A stretch of 18,062 nucleotides of DNA from UBA11524 sp964464815 (GCA_964464815.1 CAYXHF010000043.1:1-18062), one strand, 5' to 3'; positions 7,155 to 14,046 are shown, numbered from the stretch's first letter. Notes: generated by a model from the sequence alone, not told the origin. Translations and numbers: made by a program.

Positions 7155-8948
7155 TTAGTGGTAGGTGTAGCGCGCGATGCACCACGGCATACCGTTGTAC
7201 ATGCCATACGCGTCGCAGTAGATGCGCAGATAATCGCCAACGGCCCATGTCGTGTTGGACTTGTTTTCCAGCAGCACGGGGCGGCTCTTGCCGTCCTCGC
7301 TGGTGTAGACAATGGCCATCTGCGGCTTTACGCTGGTGATTTCGGCAATCGTGCCAACGACCAGATAAATCTGGGAATGCTCGGCGCGGTAGGTCATGTT
7401 GGAGACAAGCTCCGAGTACTCCGCGGACTGGTTCAGCGGCCATGCCTTGGGCGTGTAGACATCCTGATTGGGCACGTAGTAGATGGTGTAGTCCACGCGG
7501 GAGGTCTTCTTGCCCGGATAGGATGAAGTGATGGTGATGGTATTATCGCCAATCTTATCGAAAATCGCCACGAACTTGAATTCACCGGTGGAGTTCAGGT
7601 TCGTAATGTCCAGATCGGAGTGATTCGTCAGCACGTCCACGGTTGCGCCGACTTGCGTCGTGGCGCTGATTTCCAGCGTCGAACGGCTGGTGGAGGCGTA
7701 GGTGGTGACGGCAAGGTCAAGCGGGATTTCCTGCACCTCGCGGTACAGGGTGAGCAGGAGCGTGTTCTCGCGGCAGTAGGGCGCACGAACGCGAATGTCA
7801 AACTCGTTGTCGCCAATGGGCTGTACCGTCGCGTTGTAAATCAGCTCGCCACTTTCGTTGATGGTGTCGGATACGTCAATGCCGTTGATGGTCACGGTCG
7901 AGCCGGTACGCACCTGCAAGGTGACGGAGTACATGGCCGTTGTGACCTCATAGCGCAGCGATTCCGGCGAAACAAGCGAAATCGGGCTGAGCGGAATGGA
8001 AATATCGTACTCGATGGGGTCAAGTGCCTTCTGGCGGCCACTGGCGGTTTTCAGGTATGCCTTGACGCTGACGTGCATTGTGTCATCCTCCACGCCAACG
8101 CTGGGCAAATCGCGATACCAGTAATAGTCCGGGATCTCCACCGTCGCAAAGCCATCCACCACGTCATAGGTGGCCTGCATGGGCGCGCCGACGTAAATCT
8201 TCTGGCCATCCTCGCCGGGAATGAGAATTGTGTGTGCGGCAAGGTCGTCCATAATGCTGGCCGTGACGGAGGCCGTGCTGCCGCTGCCCTGATTCACCAG
8301 GCCCAGTGTCGACAGGACGAAGAAGCCTGCCACGCCAATCAGACCCGCAATGAGCAGGGCAATCAGCACCCGCAGCACCACGTGATACCGCTTGCCATGC
8401 ATGCGGTAGGAGCGCATTTCGTTCATGCGCGGCGGTGCGGAGGGAATGGCATTCTCCTGTAGCAGGGAGACCAGCGGATCGTAGCCGCGCACGTCCTGCC
8501 AGTGCTGGGGTGCGGCGGTTACGCCATCGCCAATGGCGCTGCCTCTGGTGCTGCGTTCGTTGATGTCCTCCTCGGCAATGGGGGTGACGCGATTGGCATG
8601 CGCATTGAACATGGATTCGCGGGAGGAGTGCGTCATGATGGTGGTGGCAGAAGGCGACACGGAGGCACGCTGGGCGCTTTCCTCCTGCAATTGCTGCAAA
8701 CGCTGCGCACCGCGGCGCTTGCGTTCCTTCAATTCTGTCATGTCGGTGGCCAGCTCGTCACGCTGGTCGCTGGCCTCGTTGATATCGCCATCCTCATCCA
8801 CGCGGATGTACTTCTTCGGCGCATCATCCTTGCGGAACTCCTGCTGCCAGGCGGGCGTTTCGGCCTGCTCTTGGTTCAGGGGGGCGCCGCAGCGCATGCA
8901 TGTGGGCAGGGAAGCGCGGTTCCATTGACCGCATTGGGGACATTTCAT
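7155..8948 (-). CDS. Zinc-ribbon membrane protein with extracellular Ig-like repeats
   Basis: This 597-residue protein begins with a zinc ribbon (C3-x2-C6, C17-x2-C20), followed by a charged, partly coiled-coil cytoplasmic segment (about 60-95, ELKERKRRGAQRLQQLQEE). A low-complexity linker leads to one transmembrane helix at about 189-214. The outer part of about 380 residues is beta-rich and holds two related Ig-like repeats (about 336-405 and 425-492). Each contains a GxTV block and a GDN-x-(I/F)-x-I turn (PIGDNEFDIRV; KIGDNTITITS). A last domain (about 525-597) looks OB-like (YLVVGTIAEI; AVGDYLRIYCD). The topology, zinc ribbon inside and Ig domains outside, suggests a wall-associated scaffold or sensor. 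Function is unknown. ATG 8948 has AAGGAG 8 bases upstream, and the gene follows the LCP gene by 21 bases. Confidence 0.8.
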   Translation of the reverse strand: MKCPQCGQWNRASLPTCMRCGAPLNQEQAETPAWQQEFRKDDAPKKYIRVDEDGDINEASDQRDELATDMTELKERKRRGAQRLQQLQEESAQRASVSPSATTIMTHSSRESMFNAHANRVTPIAEEDINERSTRGSAIGDGVTAAPQHWQDVRGYDPLVSLLQENAIPSAPPRMNEMRSYRMHGKRYHVVLRVLIALLIAGLIGVAGFFVLSTLGLVNQGSGSTASVTASIMDDLAAHTILIPGEDGQKIYVGAPMQATYDVVDGFATVEIPDYYWYRDLPSVGVEDDTMHVSVKAYLKTASGRQKALDPIEYDISIPLSPISLVSPESLRYEVTTAMYSVTLQVRTGSTVTINGIDVSDTINESGELIYNATVQPIGDNEFDIRVRAPYCRENTLLLTLYREVQEIPLDLAVTTYASTSRSTLEISATTQVGATVDVLTNHSDLDITNLNSTGEFKFVAIFDKIGDNTITITSSYPGKKTSRVDYTIYYVPNQDVYTPKAWPLNQSAEYSELVSNMTYRAEHSQIYLVVGTIAEITSVKPQMAIVYTSEDGKSRPVLLENKSNTTWAVGDYLRIYCDAYGMYNGMPWCIARYTYH

Positions 8949-8969
8949 ACTTTGTACTCCTTGATATGC

Positions 8970-9914
8970 TTAGAAGTCGAGGTCGTCGTCCTCGTCGCTG
9001 TCGTCAAGCACCAGCCAGCCGTTGTTCAGGAAGTCGGTCATGTCCTCGCGGCTCATGCCCCAGTCAATTTCCTGCACCGCCATACCGGCGTAGCTGATCG
9101 GATGCACCGCATCATCCTGCGGGATGCGCAGCTCCTCAATGACGCAGGAGCGCAGGGACAGCGCTTGCTCCATGGCGCCAATCATGTCTTCCAGACTCAT
9201 GTTGGTTTGCAGATTGTTCTGCATAATCACATCAACCAGATCACGCGCCTGTTCATAGGTGAAGCTGCGGCACTGGTCGGCCATGGTGGACATGACGGTA
9301 CGCGCGCGCTGGGTGCGCATGAAGTCGCCACCGCCGCCAACCTTGCGGATACGCATGTAAATGACAGCCGCGCGGCCCGTGAAGCGATACGTACCTGCCT
9401 GGCCCATGGACGGTTCGGTCTGGCCGGGATCAAGCGGATAACGGCGCAGATAGGCCGCCTCGGTGGAGGTGACGGTGATGTCCACACCACCCAGATAGTC
9501 GATGATGTTGGCAATCATCTGGAAGTTGAGCAGAATGTACTTCTCAATCTTGATGCCCAGATGCTTGCTGATGACCTTGCACAGCTCCTCCGGGCCGGAG
9601 TTGCGGGCAATGTAGTTGATGCGCCCAATCACGCCGTCGGGACGCTCCACCAGTGCATCGCGGATGATGGAGGTCAGCATGATGCGGTGCGTGACCGTAT
9701 CCAGCGTGACAATCACGATGCCGTCGGTGTTGACCAGCTTGTTCGTCCACTGGTCGGAGCAGAGCAGCAGATAGTGGTGCATGCCCTCACGCGGCTCGGG
9801 AATGCTGTCGTAGTCGATGGTTTCAATAGGCTTGGGGGTATCAGCGGAGGCCGGCAGGCACGCAAGCCCCAGCAGCAGACAGAAGGTCAGCAAGAGACTG
9901 ACAATGCGTTTCAT
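8970..9914 (-). CDS. LytR-CpsA-Psr (LCP) family envelope protein
   Basis: LCP enzymes move undecaprenyl-linked glycopolymers onto peptidoglycan outside the membrane. The 314-residue protein has a signal sequence or anchor (about 1-24, ending PASAD) and then the LCP domain. Visible blocks are TDGIVIVTLD, TSIIRDALV (family consensus is LSIPRDT; R85 retained), GRINYIA, YLGGVDITV, and YRFTGRAAVIYMRIRK, then GGGGDFMRTQRAR with the arginines that hold the pyrophosphate. The C-terminus is strongly acidic (DDSDEDDDLDF), which is unusual. The open frame extends to 10067, but ATG 9914 (MKRIVSLLL) starts a proper signal peptide and follows AAAGGAG. It is the first gene of the long minus-strand operon, behind the promoter at 10018-10026. 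Whether it is a catalytic transferase or a divergent relative is uncertain. Confidence 0.85.
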   Translation of the reverse strand: MKRIVSLLLTFCLLLGLACLPASADTPKPIETIDYDSIPEPREGMHHYLLLCSDQWTNKLVNTDGIVIVTLDTVTHRIMLTSIIRDALVERPDGVIGRINYIARNSGPEELCKVISKHLGIKIEKYILLNFQMIANIIDYLGGVDITVTSTEAAYLRRYPLDPGQTEPSMGQAGTYRFTGRAAVIYMRIRKVGGGGDFMRTQRARTVMSTMADQCRSFTYEQARDLVDVIMQNNLQTNMSLEDMIGAMEQALSLRSCVIEELRIPQDDAVHPISYAGMAVQEIDWGMSREDMTDFLNNGWLVLDDSDEDDDLDF

Positions 9915-9976
9915 CAGAAAATCTCTCCTTTGCATATCGTTTGTTTTCGGCAGAAAAGCACTGCCGGAAAAGGCGG

Positions 9977-9999
9977 AAAAACGCCACTTGACAGGTGGC
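9977..9999 (-). terminator. Attenuator-like hairpin in the LCP operon leader
   Basis: On the minus strand GCCAC and GTGGC (9995-9999 and 9983-9987) form a short stem with a seven-base loop, followed by G and five T. It lies between the -10 box and the LCP start. The stem is only five pairs, so it would be leaky. It may be a regulatory pause site or chance. Confidence 0.35.
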
Positions 10000-10017
10000 A
10001 AAAAAGAAACCGCTTCT

Positions 10018-10026
10018 ATTATATCA
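10018..10026 (-). promoter_or_regulatory. Extended -10 promoter for the LCP operon
   Basis: The minus strand reads TGATATAAT, a perfect TATAAT preceded by TGN. No good -35 is seen at 16-18 bases, which is usual for extended -10 promoters. It lies about 105 bases before the LCP start, in the right direction. Confidence 0.65.
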
Positions 10027-10087
10027 TCCTTATGTCGAAAAAGGAAGGGAAAGACGCACGTCGTCACCCAATTTTACAACTTTCGTG

Positions 10088-10131
10088 GACAAAAACAAAG
10101 GCGCCCGATGTGCAAGGGGTGCATCGGGCGC
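10088..10131 (-). terminator. Second hairpin downstream of trxA, terminator-like on the minus strand
   Basis: GCGCCCGATG (10101-10110) pairs perfectly with CATCGGGCGC (10122-10131) around an 11-base loop. On the minus strand the stem is followed by CTTTGTTTTTGTCC, a T-rich tail. It probably backs up the hairpin at 10229-10258 and insulates the LCP promoter. Confidence 0.7.
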
Positions 10132-10213
10132 AGGAGAGAAAGTGATTATTCCGCCTGGCGGTCATCACCGAGGAAGAAGACAGCGACAATTGCTGACGGT
10201 ATTAAATTCGTTT

Positions 10214-10258
10214 TTCCATAAAACACCAAATCGCCCTCTGCGTGTACAGAAGGCGATT
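10214..10258 (-). terminator. Hairpin just after trxA
   Basis: AATCGCC (10229-10235) pairs with GGCGATT (10252-10258), and TCTG with CAGA inside the same stem. The first T-tail base follows on the minus strand as TGGTGTTTTATGG, which is only moderately U-rich. It starts 15 bases after the trxA stop. Confidence 0.6.
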
Positions 10259-10273
10259 CAGACGTGTTCAGCT

Positions 10274-10588
10274 TTATAATGCTTTGGAAATCAGATCCTC
10301 CAGGGCGGCCTTGGGGCGATATCCGCTCATGGTGTCAATCACCTTGCCATCCTTAAAGAGAATCAGGGTCGGAATATTCATCACACCAAACTGGCTGGCC
10401 AGCTCGGGACATTTGTCCACATCGACCTTGCCAACAGCCAGGGTGTCGGCATGCTCCTGGGAGACCTCCTCCACAATCGGGGCAAGCATACGGCACGGGC
10501 CACACCAGGGCGCCCAGAAATCAACCAGCACAGCCTTGTCCTGCTGAATAAAATCGTTAAAATCGCTGGTCAATAATTCCTTAGCCAT
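10274..10588 (-). CDS. trxA: Thioredoxin
   Basis: This is a 104-residue thioredoxin of normal length, a cytoplasmic dithiol carrier that reduces protein disulfides. The active site WCGPC is at 28-32, within the FWAPWCGPCRMLAPI block. The cis-proline loop (NIPTLILFKDG) and the closing YRPKAALEDLI are intact. The open frame extends upstream to 10702, but ATG 10588 (MAKELL) fits the family start and has GAAAGGA upstream. It is the second gene after rseC (55-base gap), probably from the sigma-A promoter at 11093-11121. The reductase that would recharge it may be the TrxB-like protein at 6244-7125. Confidence 0.96.
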   Translation of the reverse strand: MAKELLTSDFNDFIQQDKAVLVDFWAPWCGPCRMLAPIVEEVSQEHADTLAVGKVDVDKCPELASQFGVMNIPTLILFKDGKVIDTMSGYRPKAALEDLISKAL

Positions 10589-10643
10589 CAAAAACCATCC
10601 TTTCAAAAAGTACAGAAAATCAAAGCGCCTATGCCGGAAAATA

Positions 10644-11057
10644 TCAGTCCTGCGCAGAAGCGGTAGGAATGACGCGCACAAGCTGCGGAGCGTAACGGCC
10701 ACTGCGGGCGCGCTGCTTTTCTGTCACAAGCAGGAACAGCAGCGGCAGGGCGAGGCCAATCAGCCCGCTGAGTGCGGTAGCAAGCGTGTTGTCCGGCGCA
10801 ATCATGGCGGCAATCAGCATCCCGAGAAACAGGCCAATCACCGGGAAAATATACGCCAGCAGGGAGGCACGGACAATGGTCTGGTCGGGCAGGGAAATGA
10901 CGGCATAATCGCCCACGTGGCCTTCGCCTTCCACAGTAACGACGTGCGTCTGCTCTCCACCGATACAAGCGTGACATTTTTCGCAGTCAGCGGGGCGGCA
11001 GAAAGTAATCTCCAGCATGCCATCGTGTACTGCGGTAATCTCACCAGTTCTTTCCAT
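10644..11057 (-). CDS. rseC: SoxR-reducing-system RseC family membrane protein
   Basis: The 137-residue protein has the RseC/MucC layout. A small N-terminal beta domain carries a cysteine cluster (C20, C25, C28, C31: FCRPADCEKCHACIGG), followed by a short beta segment (VGDYAVISLPDQTIV), two transmembrane helices (about 66-88 and 91-111) and a basic tail (EKQRARSGR). In Proteobacteria, RseC works with the Rnf-like Rsx complex to reduce SoxR. In Clostridia the partner is unknown but an electron-transfer or redox role is likely. ATG 11057 has AGGAGG 10 bases upstream, and an excellent promoter lies 35-65 bases before it. It is directly upstream of thioredoxin, which fits a redox role. Length is typical. 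Confidence 0.85.
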   Translation of the reverse strand: MERTGEITAVHDGMLEITFCRPADCEKCHACIGGEQTHVVTVEGEGHVGDYAVISLPDQTIVRASLLAYIFPVIGLFLGMLIAAMIAPDNTLATALSGLIGLALPLLFLLVTEKQRARSGRYAPQLVRVIPTASAQD

Positions 11058-11092
11058 TGATTCCAGTCCTCCTTTTGCAATCGCTGTATTTT

Positions 11093-11121
11093 ATTATAAC
11101 ACAGCTGTTTGCTGCCGTCAA
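11093..11121 (-). promoter_or_regulatory. Sigma-A promoter for rseC-trxA
   Basis: On the minus strand TTGACG (11116-11121) and TATAAT (11093-11098) are separated by exactly 17 bases. It lies about 35 bases before the rseC start and gives rseC-trxA a vegetative promoter independent of the sporulation operon upstream. Confidence 0.85.
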
Positions 11122-11189
11122 ATGGTATCTCCGGACAAGAATAGGATACCCGCTTTTTTTCCATCTGAAACAGAGAAAACAAAATTTTT

Positions 11190-11693
11190 TTATTCTGCCG
11201 TGAGAATCTGTACGCTTGCGGCGTCCAGTCCCGCGTGCGTCTTGGCCAAGGTGATGACAAGCGCGGTATCGGCTTGTGTGATTTCCTCCTTTTCGGTGAC
11301 GATGGTCAGGCTGCCATCTGTCACCACGGCACAGCAGGGCGCAAGTGCAGAGGCAGAGAGCGCACCTTCCAGTGCCAGCTGCGTCTGGTGGCGTGCAATG
11401 AGCGCCTCAAGGGCGTTGGCGGCGCTTTGCCGGGTGGCACTTTCGGTTTGCTCGGCGCTGACGAGGGCTTCCAGCGCAGAAACGTCCTGCTGATAGCCGT
11501 TGTCGCGGCTCATGCGGAAGGCTTCCAGGGGTGAGAGCGCTGTTTCACTGGAAACAAGCGGCAGATGCACTGTCTGCGCCGCTTGTTTGGGAGAAATCAG
11601 CGGCCGGAACAGAAAAAGCAACAGCGCAAGTGTGAGAACGGCCATCAGCGCGACGTTTTTATGCCGCAAAAGCCATGCGGAGCATTTCTTCAT
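11190..11693 (-). CDS. spoIIIAH: Stage III sporulation protein AH (SpoIIIAH-like)
   Basis: SpoIIIAH sits in the mother-cell membrane around the forespore, and its outer domain pairs with forespore SpoIIQ to form the feeding channel. The 167-residue protein has one N-terminal transmembrane helix (about 13-30). A helical stretch follows (SPLEAFRMSRDNGYQQDVSA, then ESATRQSAANALEALIARHQ). The C-terminal ring-building fold is last (CCAVVTDGSLTIVT, then DTALVITLAKTHAGLDAASV). It is shorter than the 218-residue Bacillus protein, mainly in the linker. The start overlaps the spoIIIAG stop (ATGA, 11690-11693) with AGGGAGG upstream. It is the last gene of the operon, and I see only an A/T-rich tract, no clear terminator, after the stop. 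Confidence 0.88.
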   Translation of the reverse strand: MKKCSAWLLRHKNVALMAVLTLALLLFLFRPLISPKQAAQTVHLPLVSSETALSPLEAFRMSRDNGYQQDVSALEALVSAEQTESATRQSAANALEALIARHQTQLALEGALSASALAPCCAVVTDGSLTIVTEKEEITQADTALVITLAKTHAGLDAASVQILTAE

Positions 11694-12031
11694 GGATGCA
11701 CACCTCCCTGACGTGGATACACACCGATGCGGCTGGCAGGCAGACCGAGCAGCGTCTGCGCCGCCTGCTGCAATTGCAGACGGATGGAAACGTCCTGCGC
11801 ACCGGAGGAAACGATGATGGCGCCGCAGGGCTTGTCCTCCTCACGATAAATGGCAACACTGACATCTCCTGCGCCGCTGATTTGCGAAAGCACCTGCGCG
11901 ATTTGGCGTTCCTCCTGTCCGCTGCCTTCGTGCATACCGGAGAGCAGCAGCCCCAGTGCCACGCAAAACGCGAGCGCGCCATAAAGCCATGCGTCGCGGC
12001 GAAACAGCTCCTTCCAGCGGGATAGCTTCAT
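11690..12031 (-). CDS. spoIIIAG: Stage III sporulation protein AG, compact form
   Basis: SpoIIIAG forms a large ring in the intermembrane space of the engulfed forespore. This copy has one transmembrane helix (about 15-31) followed by the ring-building fold: the first half LSQISGAGDVSVAIYREED (49-67), then at once CGAIIVSSGAQDVSIRLQLQ and LLGLPASRIGVYP (to 107). In the 229-residue Bacillus protein a long insertion that makes the beta-barrel of the ring sits between these halves. Here it is essentially absent and the whole protein is 113 residues. The frame is intact and both halves are well conserved, so this looks like a natural compact form rather than damage. The start overlaps the spoIIIAF stop (ATGA) with AGGAGG 7 bases upstream. 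Confidence 0.85.
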   Translation of the reverse strand: MKLSRWKELFRRDAWLYGALAFCVALGLLLSGMHEGSGQEERQIAQVLSQISGAGDVSVAIYREEDKPCGAIIVSSGAQDVSIRLQLQQAAQTLLGLPASRIGVYPRQGGVHP

Positions 12032-12279
12032 GGCGATTCCTCCTGCAAATCAGATGTGTCGGGCAGGGTGTAGCCGCTGCTGCTCCAGATGGAGGGAAAT
12101 GCGAATTCGCCGGACACGGCATGCGTGGTGAATGCATCATGCAGGGAGGTCAGCCAGAAAAACAGCAGCAGGAGCGAAAGCATCAGGTGCGCTGTCTTCT
12201 TCAGCGGCGTGTCGGGCAGCACCATCAGCACCAGACCGGAGAGCAGCGAAAGCACTGAAAACCCAAGCAACAGCTTCAT
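12028..12279 (-). CDS. spoIIIAF: Stage III sporulation protein AF, short form
   Basis: The 83-residue protein has the two-helix N-terminus of SpoIIIAF (LLLGFSVLSLLSGLVLMVLP, then TAHLMLSLLLLFFWLTSL) and then only about 30 further residues. The Bacillus protein is about 206 residues, with a C-terminal ring-building domain outside the membrane. That domain is missing here. Identity therefore rests on the membrane pair and on position between spoIIIAE and spoIIIAG. ATG 12279 is preceded by AGGAGG at 10 bases; an in-frame TTG at 12282 is also possible. The end overlaps spoIIIAG by four bases (ATGA), so translation is coupled and the short length is not due to a visible frameshift. Confidence 0.75.
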   Translation of the reverse strand: MKLLLGFSVLSLLSGLVLMVLPDTPLKKTAHLMLSLLLLFFWLTSLHDAFTTHAVSGEFAFPSIWSSSGYTLPDTSDLQEESP

Positions 12280-12303
12280 CAAAAAGCGCCCTCCTGCGGA
12301 AAA

Positions 12304-13494
12304 CTAACGGAGCATCATGGTCATGCCGCTGACGGCAATCAGCTGGGCAATGAGCAGCAGATACATCGCGGCGGCAGAAAGCTGCAACACGAACAGCAGC
12401 ATCAGCACCTTGCCAAAGTCGTGAATGCTGCCGGACAATGCGCCGTCGGACACCGGCTGCATCAGCGCGGAGGTCAGGCGATAGAGCATGGCCGAGGCGA
12501 AGGTCTGGCACAGTGGCACAATCGCAATCGACGCGATAATCACAAGCCCGGTCACGCCAAGTGCGCTTTGCACCAGCAAGCCCGACCCGACCAGCGTATC
12601 AACCGTATCGGCAAACAGACCGCCGACAAACGGAACGATGTTGTTCAGTGCATATTTCGCCGTGCGCAGTGTCACACCATCCAGCGCCGCCGCCGTGACT
12701 GATCGCGTGGTCAAAACGCCGATGAACACCGTGAAGCCAATGCCCAGCGACCAGACGGCGCATTGCTGTGTGAAATCGGCCAGGCGCTGCACGCGGATGC
12801 CTTCGCCCAAATGGCTGAGCATGCACAAAACGCCCGAGGCAACCGTCAACGGCACGGTGACGCTGGAAATCAGCTCCGTCATGGCGCTGGCCGATGCCAC
12901 CACGGCGGGTTGCATCAGGGCGGAGCCTGCGCTGCCGCCAATGGCCGCCATCATCGTCAGCAGCATGGGTAGCAGGCCCTGCATGCTGTCGGAAATGTGC
13001 TGCACCGTCTGAACGGCGAGGGTGATGTGGTCGGATAAATCCTGCGTCAGGAATACGCAGACGCATAGCTGCACCACCAGCTGACCGCACTGGCTGTTCT
13101 TGCCACTGAATTGCCGCAGGATGCCCCATAATAGCGCGGGCGCAATCAGGCGCGTCAGCCGCCAAAGGCTGTTGCGGACGGCAGAAAAGAAGTGCTGGGT
13201 CACAAGCGCCCAGACCTGCGTGAGGTCGAGGGTGATTTTACCCCGCGCAATGGCAAGCAGCGTCTGGCGAAAGCCACCGGTTTGCAAAAACGGGTCGTTG
13301 CTGCCAAGTGCCTGTTCCAGGGCAGTGGTATCCAGCGTGCTGATAAGGGAAGAGATATCGCCGGAAAGCGTTTCAGCCTCCTCGGCGCGTGCGCTGATGA
13401 CTGTACCCGTCAGGAGGGCGACAAGGACAGCAGCTGCGACAAGAGCGATTGCAGCACGGACAAGGAGGTCGATAGGAGCAGCACACGCCCGCAG
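12304..13494 (-). CDS. spoIIIAE: Stage III sporulation protein AE; start codon uncertain
   Basis: SpoIIIAE is the large multi-spanning membrane protein of the channel. The family body is unmistakable: SMQGLLPMLLTMMAAIGGSAGSA, then a GVLTTRSVTAAALDGVTLRTAK block, and VPFVGGLFADTVDTLVGSGLL, with about seven hydrophobic helices. A signal peptide (LLVRAAIALVAAAVLVALL, then ISARAEE) precedes it, as in Bacillus SpoIIIAE. Yet this frame has no ATG, GTG or TTG anywhere near that peptide. The nearest downstream is a TTG in the mature domain (FLQ) and the nearest upstream is some 90 codons away, deep inside spoIIIAD. I give CTG 13494 as a provisional start; it follows AAGGTCGAGTT and yields 396 residues, against 399 in Bacillus. 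The gene would then overlap the end of spoIIIAD by 85 bases in another frame. The product call is firm; the start is not. Confidence 0.85.
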   Translation of the reverse strand: MRACAAPIDLLVRAAIALVAAAVLVALLTGTVISARAEEAETLSGDISSLISTLDTTALEQALGSNDPFLQTGGFRQTLLAIARGKITLDLTQVWALVTQHFFSAVRNSLWRLTRLIAPALLWGILRQFSGKNSQCGQLVVQLCVCVFLTQDLSDHITLAVQTVQHISDSMQGLLPMLLTMMAAIGGSAGSALMQPAVVASASAMTELISSVTVPLTVASGVLCMLSHLGEGIRVQRLADFTQQCAVWSLGIGFTVFIGVLTTRSVTAAALDGVTLRTAKYALNNIVPFVGGLFADTVDTLVGSGLLVQSALGVTGLVIIASIAIVPLCQTFASAMLYRLTSALMQPVSDGALSGSIHDFGKVLMLLFVLQLSAAAMYLLLIAQLIAVSGMTMMLR

Positions 13495-13802
13495 AACTCG
13501 ACCTTGAGCGCCAGTGCGTCCTCCTGCACGTCGCGGCAGGTTTGGGATGCGAAGTCCATCAGCAGTGCAATGCCCGCAATCTTCACCAGCTGACGCATGT
13601 ACGTATCGTCCAGCCCGCAGAGCGCGGAAAGGCGACTCAGACCGTCCATCAGGCTGGCCAGTGCCGGCAATACCGCCAGCACAAGCAGTGCGCCCGCACC
13701 CAGCGACAGCCCGACACGCATTTCGGGCCGGAATTGGCGCAAAATCAGCGACAAAAGCGCCGCACAAACGGCAAAGCCGGTCAGCTTGACAGCGTTTTCC
13801 AT
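13410..13802 (-). CDS. spoIIIAD: Stage III sporulation protein AD
   Basis: This 130-residue integral membrane protein (133 in Bacillus) has about four hydrophobic helices. The diagnostic central block is YMRQLVKIAGIALLMDFAS, then QTCRDVQEDALALKVEFCG, which matches the family KIIGIAYIAEFGAQL and ASKIELAGK pattern. It reaches the usual C-terminal end (SQLLSLSPS), so its overlap with spoIIIAE does not come from a run-on stop. It belongs to the basal membrane platform with SpoIIIAC and SpoIIIAE. The start at 13802 lies 9 bases after the spoIIIAC stop, with GGGGTGAT as a weak ribosome site; coupling with spoIIIAC is likely. Confidence 0.9.
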   Translation of the reverse strand: MENAVKLTGFAVCAALLSLILRQFRPEMRVGLSLGAGALLVLAVLPALASLMDGLSRLSALCGLDDTYMRQLVKIAGIALLMDFASQTCRDVQEDALALKVEFCGRVLLLSTSLSVLQSLLSQLLSLSPS

Positions 13803-13811
13803 GCGTATGCA

Positions 13812-14009
13812 TCACCCCAACTGGAAAATGGTGCGCACGTCGCTGAACAGCTGTGACAGGAGCGAGACAATCATCAGCAGCACAATCGCCAGTCCGGCCA
13901 CCGTCGCCAGATTCGCCAGCTCACTGCGGCCGGAGCTGTTCAGGACGGACGCAACGACCGTGGTCAGAATTCCAATTCCGGCAATCTGAAAAAGCAAGTC
14001 CAGCTGCAT
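13812..14009 (-). CDS. spoIIIAC: Stage III sporulation protein AC
   Basis: This 65-residue protein has two transmembrane helices (about 6-23 and 33-54), matching the family size of 66-68. The sequence LFQIAGIGILTTVVASVLN, then SGRSELANLATVAGLAIVL, is typical; family members read IFKIAGIGI and GREEQA. It is part of the membrane platform of the forespore feeding channel. ATG 14009 has AGGAGG 7 bases upstream. It lies 37 bases after spoIIIAB. Confidence 0.92.
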   Translation of the reverse strand: MQLDLLFQIAGIGILTTVVASVLNSSGRSELANLATVAGLAIVLLMIVSLLSQLFSDVRTIFQLG

Positions 14010-14046
14010 ACAGCATCCTCCTGCATGGTTTGGATGAAAATTGGGA

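Larger units (their letters stand above)
9915..10273. other. Intergenic region: leader of LCP operon and 3' end of trxA transcript
   Basis: I see no gene in these 359 bases. On the minus strand they hold, in order, two tandem hairpins after trxA (10229-10258 and 10101-10131), an extended -10 promoter (10018-10026), a short attenuator-like hairpin (9983-9999) and the LCP ribosome site. Confidence 0.7.

Noticed and set aside
8502..10145. 547-codon plus-strand open frame
   Set aside because: It runs antisense across the zinc-ribbon and LCP genes, which have clear domains, ribosome sites and operon spacing. The product is rich in Gly/His/Val and shows no family features. It is a GC-driven shadow frame.
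10142..10228. Possible small cysteine-containing peptide on the minus strand after trxA
   Set aside because: There is no ribosome site or proper ATG start, and it overlaps the hairpin stem. The CxxC pattern there looks like chance.
11121..11189. Terminator after spoIIIAH
   Set aside because: There are A- and T-runs but no paired stem; read-through into rseC-trxA cannot be excluded.
13495..13815. Extension of spoIIIAE up to 13815 (503 codons)
   Set aside because: The extra 107 residues are out-of-frame reading of spoIIIAD, rich in Arg/Gly/Cys, with no match to SpoIIIAE. They would bury the signal peptide internally.
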